From Phycisphaerales bacterium UBA6054 (GTDB lineage: Bacteria; Planctomycetota; Phycisphaerae; Phycisphaerales; UBA1924): a stretch of DNA of 8,279 nucleotides. The translations under genes were made by a program, and so were the position numbers. Below, one piece after another: positions 6,833 through 8,279 of this stretch (positions are counted from its first letter, which is position 1; each line of letters opens with the position of its first letter). The stretch covers positions 1 through 8,279 of the forward strand of contig DIYM01000113.1 in NCBI GenBank assembly GCA_002429045.1, in the 5' to 3' direction. Below the pieces are notes generated by a model. It was given only the letters and a program-made list of their open reading frames with translations, made no database searches and had not been told where the DNA came from.

Positions 6833-8158
6833 TCAGCGGCTCGCACCCGCCCCGGATTTGGCGATGTCACGCCGATACTGCGCCCCGGCAAAGCGGATCT
6901 GCTCGCATCCCCGATAGGCGAGCACCCGGGCCGATTCCCGGTCCGGACCAAGCCCGGTCACGCCGAGCACCCGCCCGCCCGCGGTCCGCACCTCGCCCGC
7001 GACCACCCTCGCGCCGGCGTGGTGGACCCGCACGCCGGGGATCGACTCGGCCGCATCGATGCCCTTGATCGTGTCATCGGGCCTGGGCGAGTCGGGGTAC
7101 CCGTCGCTGGCCATCACCACGCACACCGCGTGCTGATCGCTGAACCGAACGTCGACCTCGTCCAGGCGCCCCTCGGCGGTCGCCAGCAGCAACTCCAGAG
7201 CGTCAGACTCCAACCGCGCAAGCAGGGGCTGGCACTCCGGATCCCCGAACCGCACGTTGAACTCGAGGACCTTGGGCCCGCCCGCGGTGAGCATCAACCC
7301 CGCGTAGATCACCCCGCGGAAATCGATCTCTTCACGCCGCAACGCGTCCACGATCGGCACGAACACCTCGGCCTCGATCAGCCTCATCGCGGCGTCGTCC
7401 ACCGAGCCCGCCGGGCAGAACGCGCCCATCCCGCCCGTGTTCGGGCCCGCGTCACCGTCGAGCAACCGCTTGTGATCCTGGCAGGGAGGCAGGATCAGGA
7501 TGTTGCTCCCGTCCACCAGCGCAAGCACCGACACCTCGGTGCCCTGCAACCGCTCCTCGACGAGCACCGTCTTCCCCGCGGCGCCGAACACCTCACGCTT
7601 CATCATCGACTCGATCGCCGACAGCCCCTCTTCGATCGTGTCGGGCACGATCACGCCCTTGCCCTTAGCCAGACCCGCCGCTTTGACGACCATCGGCTCC
7701 TGCCGCGATCCGTAGTACTCGACCGCCCGCTCGTAGTCGGTGAACGCGCGCCCGTCGCCCGTCGGGATCGACGCCGCCCGCATCATCTGCTTGGCGAACG
7801 CCTTGTCCGCCTCGAGCTGCGCCCCGGCCTTCCCGGGCCCGAACACCGGACGCCTCGTCCCGTCGGCACGCCTGGACAACTCGTCGGCGTACCCCTCGTT
7901 GAGCGGGTCCTCCGGGCCGATCACCACCAGCCCGATGTCCTCGCGGTCGCAGAACTGCGCAAGCCGGTACAGTTCTTTGCCCGACACCGGCACGTCCACC
8001 GGCGTCCCGAGTTCCGCCAGCCCCGGGTTGCCCGGGTGCGTCACGAACAGAGTGCCCATCCGGGCCGACTTGCACATCGCCTCGGCGAGCGCGTGCTCGC
8101 GACCCCCACCGCCGACCAGAAGAACATTGACAAGACGTTGACCGGAACCGCTGCTCAT
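6833..8158 (-). CDS. purD: Phosphoribosylamine-glycine ligase (GAR synthetase)
   Basis: PurD performs the second step of de novo purine synthesis, joining glycine to 5-phosphoribosylamine with ATP in the cytosol. The 441-residue protein has the normal order: N-domain starting VNVLLVGGGGREHAL (residues 10-24) with HPGNPG (41-46) and VVIGPEDPL (78-86); ATP-grasp region with LEADKAFAKQMM (115-126), VVKAAGLAKGKGVIV (157-171), VLVEERLQGTEVS (198-210), QDHKRLLDGDAGPNTGGMGA (227-246) and metal-binding EFNVRFGDPECQPLL (299-313); then the C-domain with VCVVMASDGYP (345-355). All hallmark motifs are present and uninterrupted. ATG at 8158-8156 is preferred because AGGA (minus strand) lies 6 bases upstream; a GTG at 8179 is also in frame. 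A probable gene end lies 33 bases upstream on the same strand, so purD may be read from an operon. No other purine gene is visible here. Confidence 0.97.
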   Translation of the reverse strand: MSSGSGQRLVNVLLVGGGGREHALAEAMCKSARMGTLFVTHPGNPGLAELGTPVDVPVSGKELYRLAQFCDREDIGLVVIGPEDPLNEGYADELSRRADGTRRPVFGPGKAGAQLEADKAFAKQMMRAASIPTGDGRAFTDYERAVEYYGSRQEPMVVKAAGLAKGKGVIVPDTIEEGLSAIESMMKREVFGAAGKTVLVEERLQGTEVSVLALVDGSNILILPPCQDHKRLLDGDAGPNTGGMGAFCPAGSVDDAAMRLIEAEVFVPIVDALRREEIDFRGVIYAGLMLTAGGPKVLEFNVRFGDPECQPLLARLESDALELLLATAEGRLDEVDVRFSDQHAVCVVMASDGYPDSPRPDDTIKGIDAAESIPGVRVHHAGARVVAGEVRTAGGRVLGVTGLGPDRESARVLAYRGCEQIRFAGAQYRRDIAKSGAGASR

Positions 8159-8164
8159 GCGCGA

Positions 8165-8168
8165 TCCT
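8165..8168 (-). promoter_or_regulatory. Ribosome binding site of purD
   Basis: Read on the minus strand, AGGA stands 6 bases before the ATG at 8158 and supports this start over the in-frame GTG at 8179, which would place the Shine-Dalgarno sequence inside the coding region. Confidence 0.5.
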
Positions 8169-8191
8169 AGGCCGAGCACGCGCGCCTGCTA

Positions 8192-8279
8192 TCACCGCAC
8201 CGGGTCGCCACGCCGGACCCACGAACGCCCGAGCACGCTCACCGGAACCACCGCCCCCTCCCCGGCCGCGAACACGCCC
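8192..8279 (-). CDS. Probable 3' end of an unidentified gene upstream of purD (truncated by window edge)
   Basis: On the minus strand a frame is open from the right edge to TGA at 8194-8192 and gives 28 residues, beginning GVFAAGEGAVVPVSVLGRSW and ending RRGDPVR. About 25 of 28 codons end in G or C and first positions are mostly G, as in the real genes of this window, and the peptide mixes hydrophobic and charged residues plausibly. The stop is 33 bases before the purD start on the same strand, consistent with an operon. The fragment is too short for me to name a family, and a chance open frame cannot be excluded. Confidence 0.45.
   Translation of the reverse strand, partial: GVFAAGEGAVVPVSVLGRSWVRRGDPVR

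Noticed and set aside
4710..6917. Plus-strand open frame of 735 codons
   Set aside because: Arg/Pro/His-rich translation typical of a wrong frame in GC-rich DNA; it overlaps three recognised genes.

Overview
The window is very GC-rich chromosomal DNA from a bacterium, densely packed with metabolic genes. It shows no mobile element, CRISPR array, tRNA or rRNA. The combination of families (ArsR-methyltransferase fusion beside ahcY, THUMP-like methyltransferase, DUF4340 membrane-anchored protein), the extreme GC content and the near absence of Shine-Dalgarno sequences at several starts are compatible with a planctomycete, perhaps of the Phycisphaerae. This is an inference from gene content and not a proven assignment.

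Left part (1-4643, all + strand): a methyl-cycle cluster. It opens with the 3' portion of an ArsR-type regulator fused to a SAM-dependent methyltransferase; the DNA-binding half lies outside the window. Next come ahcY (S-adenosylhomocysteine hydrolase), a strong hairpin that looks like a terminator or attenuator, a class I methyltransferase with a THUMP-like C-terminal domain, metF (5,10-methylenetetrahydrofolate reductase) and a 35-codon gene for a basic single-pass membrane peptide. AhcY removes the SAH made by methyltransferases and yields homocysteine. MetF supplies the methyl donor for remethylating homocysteine to methionine. The regulator-methyltransferase is a plausible SAH/SAM sensor for the set.

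Middle (4620-5309, - strand): a class I glutamine-amidotransferase-like hydrolase of the peptidase C26 / PuuD family, convergent with and overlapping the small membrane-peptide gene by 24 bases. It is divergent from the next gene across an 82-base C-rich gap.

Right part: a DUF4340 protein with an N-terminal membrane anchor (5392-6777, +), in which a unit of about 140 residues recurs three times. It is convergent with purD (6833-8158, -), the phosphoribosylamine-glycine ligase of purine synthesis. The last 88 bases probably hold the 3' end of another minus-strand gene directly upstream of purD.

Most of this is ordinary housekeeping DNA. I see no clear new multi-gene system. The points most worth a second look are the small membrane-peptide gene behind metF, whose start codon sits inside an inverted repeat, the ArsR-methyltransferase linked to SAH metabolism, and the triple repeat in the DUF4340 protein.
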